DNA from: Eubacteriaceae bacterium
GTDB lineage: Bacteria; Bacillota; Clostridia; Eubacteriales; UBA1433
Length of the DNA stretch: 6,152 bases
Direction: 5' to 3'
Assembly (NCBI GenBank): GCA_012797825.1
Contig: JAAZOI010000042.1
Span: 1 to 6,152, forward strand
Shown: piece by piece, positions 4,985 through 6,152 of the stretch
Layout: every line of letters starts with the position of its first letter
How positions within the stretch are numbered: position 1 is the first letter of the stretch
Position numbers and translations under genes: made by a program
Notes under the pieces: model-generated
Told to the model about the DNA's origin: nothing
The model's database searches: none
The model's input: only the letters and a program-made list of their open reading frames with translations

Positions 4985-5890
4985 ATGAGTCAGGCACAGA
5001 TAATAATGGCGGTACAGAAAATGCAGGAATACATAGAAGACCATATCGGTGATGAAATCACGCTCAAACAGCTAAGCTGCGCGTGCGCTTATTCGCCGTG
5101 GCATGCCGCGAGAATTTTTAAAGACGTTACCGGCAAAACCCCGTTTGAATACATAAGAGCATTAAGGTTAAGCAAGGCAGCAATTTCTTTGCGGGATGAA
5201 GACAGCAGAATAATTGACGTCGCACTTGATTTTGTTTTTGATTCGCACGAAGGTTTTACGCGCGCTTTTTCAAAGCAGTTCGGTATTGCTCCCAAAAAGT
5301 ACAGCGACACCACACCGCCCGTGCAATTATTTATGCCTTACAAAGTATATGACACCTACAAAATTTTAAACAGAGGAGAATATAAGATGAGCGAAGAGAA
5401 GAAAACCAAGACGATATTTGTTCAGGTCATACAGCGTCCCGAAAGGAAAGTTTTAATAAAGAGAGGCATTACAGCTGAAGAATACTTTAAATACTGCGAG
5501 GAGGTTGGATGCGACATTTGGGCGCTGCTTACAAGCGTAAAAGAGGCGCTTTACGAGCCTGTGGGTATGTGGCTTCCGAAGCATTTAATTAAAGAAGGCA
5601 CATCGAGGTATATTCAGGGAGTGGAGCTTCCATTAGATTATAGCAATAGCGTGCCCGAAGGATACGAGCTTATAGACCTTCCGCCGTGTAACATGATGGT
5701 ATTTCAGGGCGAGCCTTATAATGACGATGATTTTATGGATGCTATAAAAGAGGTTGAGAGCCATATTGATGCGTTTGATCCGTCGGTATACGGGTATGAG
5801 TGGGATGACGAGGGCGCGACTAGGTTTCAGCTTGCACCGATGGGATACAGAGGGTATATTGAGGCGAGAGCAGTAAAAGCTATAAAATAA
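4985..5890 (+). CDS. AraC-family regulator with C-terminal GyrI/Rob-like effector-binding domain
   Basis: A 301-residue transcription factor with the DNA-binding domain first. Residues about 8-108 carry the two AraC helix-turn-helix motifs: ITLKQLSCACAYSPWHAARIF with the linker TGKTPFEYIRALRLSKA, and IIDVALDFVFDSHEGFTRAF ending in FGIAPKKY. After a linker (110-140), residues about 143-298 form a GyrI-like (SoxS/Rob C-terminal, BmrR-type) ligand-binding domain, with RPERKVLIKRG, EYFKYCEEVGCDIW, YEPVGMWLP and YIQGVELP as landmarks. E. coli Rob has the same domain order. The ATG follows GAGGTG (4975-4980) by 4 bases. Such domains bind drug-like or hydrophobic small molecules, so sensing of a toxic compound is plausible but inferred. 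It is monocistronic, with a terminator 35 bases downstream. An internal ribosome site and ATG at 5387 could yield the C-terminal domain alone. Confidence 0.92.
   Translation: MSQAQIIMAVQKMQEYIEDHIGDEITLKQLSCACAYSPWHAARIFKDVTGKTPFEYIRALRLSKAAISLRDEDSRIIDVALDFVFDSHEGFTRAFSKQFGIAPKKYSDTTPPVQLFMPYKVYDTYKILNRGEYKMSEEKKTKTIFVQVIQRPERKVLIKRGITAEEYFKYCEEVGCDIWALLTSVKEALYEPVGMWLPKHLIKEGTSRYIQGVELPLDYSNSVPEGYELIDLPPCNMMVFQGEPYNDDDFMDAIKEVESHIDAFDPSVYGYEWDDEGATRFQLAPMGYRGYIEARAVKAIK
5373..5389 (+). promoter_or_regulatory. Internal Shine-Dalgarno and ATG at the domain boundary of the AraC gene
   Basis: AGAGGAG at about 5372-5378 stands 8 bases before an in-frame ATG at 5387 (Met135). Translation from here would give a 167-residue GyrI-like domain without the DNA-binding part. 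The site falls in the linker between domains, where sequence constraint is low. Whether it is used is unknown. Confidence 0.4.
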
Positions 5891-5917
5891 AGCCTGCAAG
5901 ATTGACATCAAAAGACA

Positions 5918-5949
5918 TAAAAAAACTGCCTTTAACGGCAGTATTTTTA
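5918..5949. terminator. Bidirectional Rho-independent terminator
   Basis: A 6-bp stem ACTGCC/GGCAGT (5925-5930 and 5937-5942) with a 6-base loop is flanked by a run of As on the left (5919-5925) and ATTTTTAT on the right. It can stop transcription from the AraC gene on the plus strand and from the convergent permease gene on the minus strand. Confidence 0.8.
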
Positions 5950-5961
5950 TTGTTTATATAA

Positions 5962-6152
5962 TTATATACTTCTTAGCGCGTCTATAGGATTTAGCCTGCT
6001 TGCTTTTCTTGCAGGCATATAGCCGAATATTATACCTATCGCCGCAGAAAAGCCCACCGCTAAAGTTATGGTTGATGCCGATATTGAAAAGCCTATTCCA
6101 ATCAGCTTTGCGGCTACATACGCAATCAGAGACCCAAGCAAAAGCCCTATAA
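5962..6152 (-). CDS. MacB/FtsX-type ABC transporter permease, C-terminal end (5' end outside window)
   Basis: The minus-strand frame is open from the window edge to a TAA at 5964-5962 and gives 62 residues. It starts with a membrane helix (IGLLLGSLIAYVAAKLIG), then an SISASTITLAVGFSAAIGIIFGYMP segment, and ends PARKASRLNPIDALRSI. This 'GhhFGhhPArkAarLdPIeALR' ending is the hallmark of the FtsX/MacB permease family (last transmembrane helix and cytoplasmic tail). These permeases work with a LolD/MacB-type ATPase in mechanotransmission, peptide or drug export, or lipoprotein handling; in Firmicutes a drug or peptide role is most usual. The larger part of the gene and any ATPase partner lie beyond the window. 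It belongs to a different family from the ABC-2 exporter at the left edge. Confidence 0.9.
   Translation of the reverse strand, partial: IGLLLGSLIAYVAAKLIGIGFSISASTITLAVGFSAAIGIIFGYMPARKASRLNPIDALRSI

Noticed and set aside
5089..5313. Minus-strand open frame under the AraC DNA-binding region
   Set aside because: It is antisense to clearly conserved helix-turn-helix coding sequence and has no family resemblance.
5633..5911. Minus-strand open frame of 92 codons under the GyrI-like domain
   Set aside because: It is antisense to the effector-binding domain, begins close to the AraC terminator without a promoter and looks like a shadow.
1..6152. Defence system, prophage, transposon or CRISPR array
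   Set aside because: No transposase, integrase, nuclease, phage gene, terminal inverted repeats or spaced repeats were seen on either strand.

Overview
The window is AT-rich, tightly packed bacterial DNA. Strong AGGAGG/AGGTG-type ribosome sites, A/T-ending codons, TTG starts and the protein families present (LytTR plus DUF3021, DrrA/ABC-2 exporters, AraC with a GyrI-like domain) point to a low-GC Firmicute, most likely a member of the Clostridia. This is inferred from style and family content, not from a marker gene. No rRNA, tRNA, CRISPR array or mobile element was seen.

Layout. Positions 1-2626 (+) hold the end of an ABC exporter operon: the C-terminus of a DrrA-like ATPase, then two overlapping six-helix ABC-2 permeases that probably form a heterodimer. 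A probably bidirectional terminator (2642-2670) separates it from a convergent two-gene unit on the minus strand: a LytTR DNA-binding regulator (3598-3167, TTG start) that overlaps a four-helix DUF3021 membrane protein (3167-2703) by one base. This resembles a LytTR regulator paired with a membrane-bound partner. A well-formed promoter and a palindromic element lie upstream.

Positions 4702-3812 (minus) encode a PAS-GGDEF diguanylate cyclase with its own promoter and terminator, interrupted by a single in-frame TAA at 4243-4241. The two halves are in the same frame and together make a complete domain, so this is a nonsense mutation (or base-call error, or readthrough case), not two genes. Transcribed away from it, positions 4985-5890 (+) encode an AraC-family regulator with a C-terminal GyrI/Rob-like effector-binding domain. 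Inside this gene is a strong Shine-Dalgarno site and ATG exactly at the domain boundary. After a second bidirectional terminator, the right edge (6152-5962, minus) holds the last 62 residues of a MacB/FtsX-type ABC permease that lacks its start here.

Together this is an export and sensing neighbourhood: two ABC transport systems around three regulators (LytTR/DUF3021, PAS-GGDEF, AraC/GyrI). Drug or membrane-stress response is a reasonable guess for the theme, but no substrate can be read from the sequence. No clearly new system was found. The best leads are the interrupted cyclase, the internal start in the AraC gene and the LytTR/membrane-protein pair beside an exporter.
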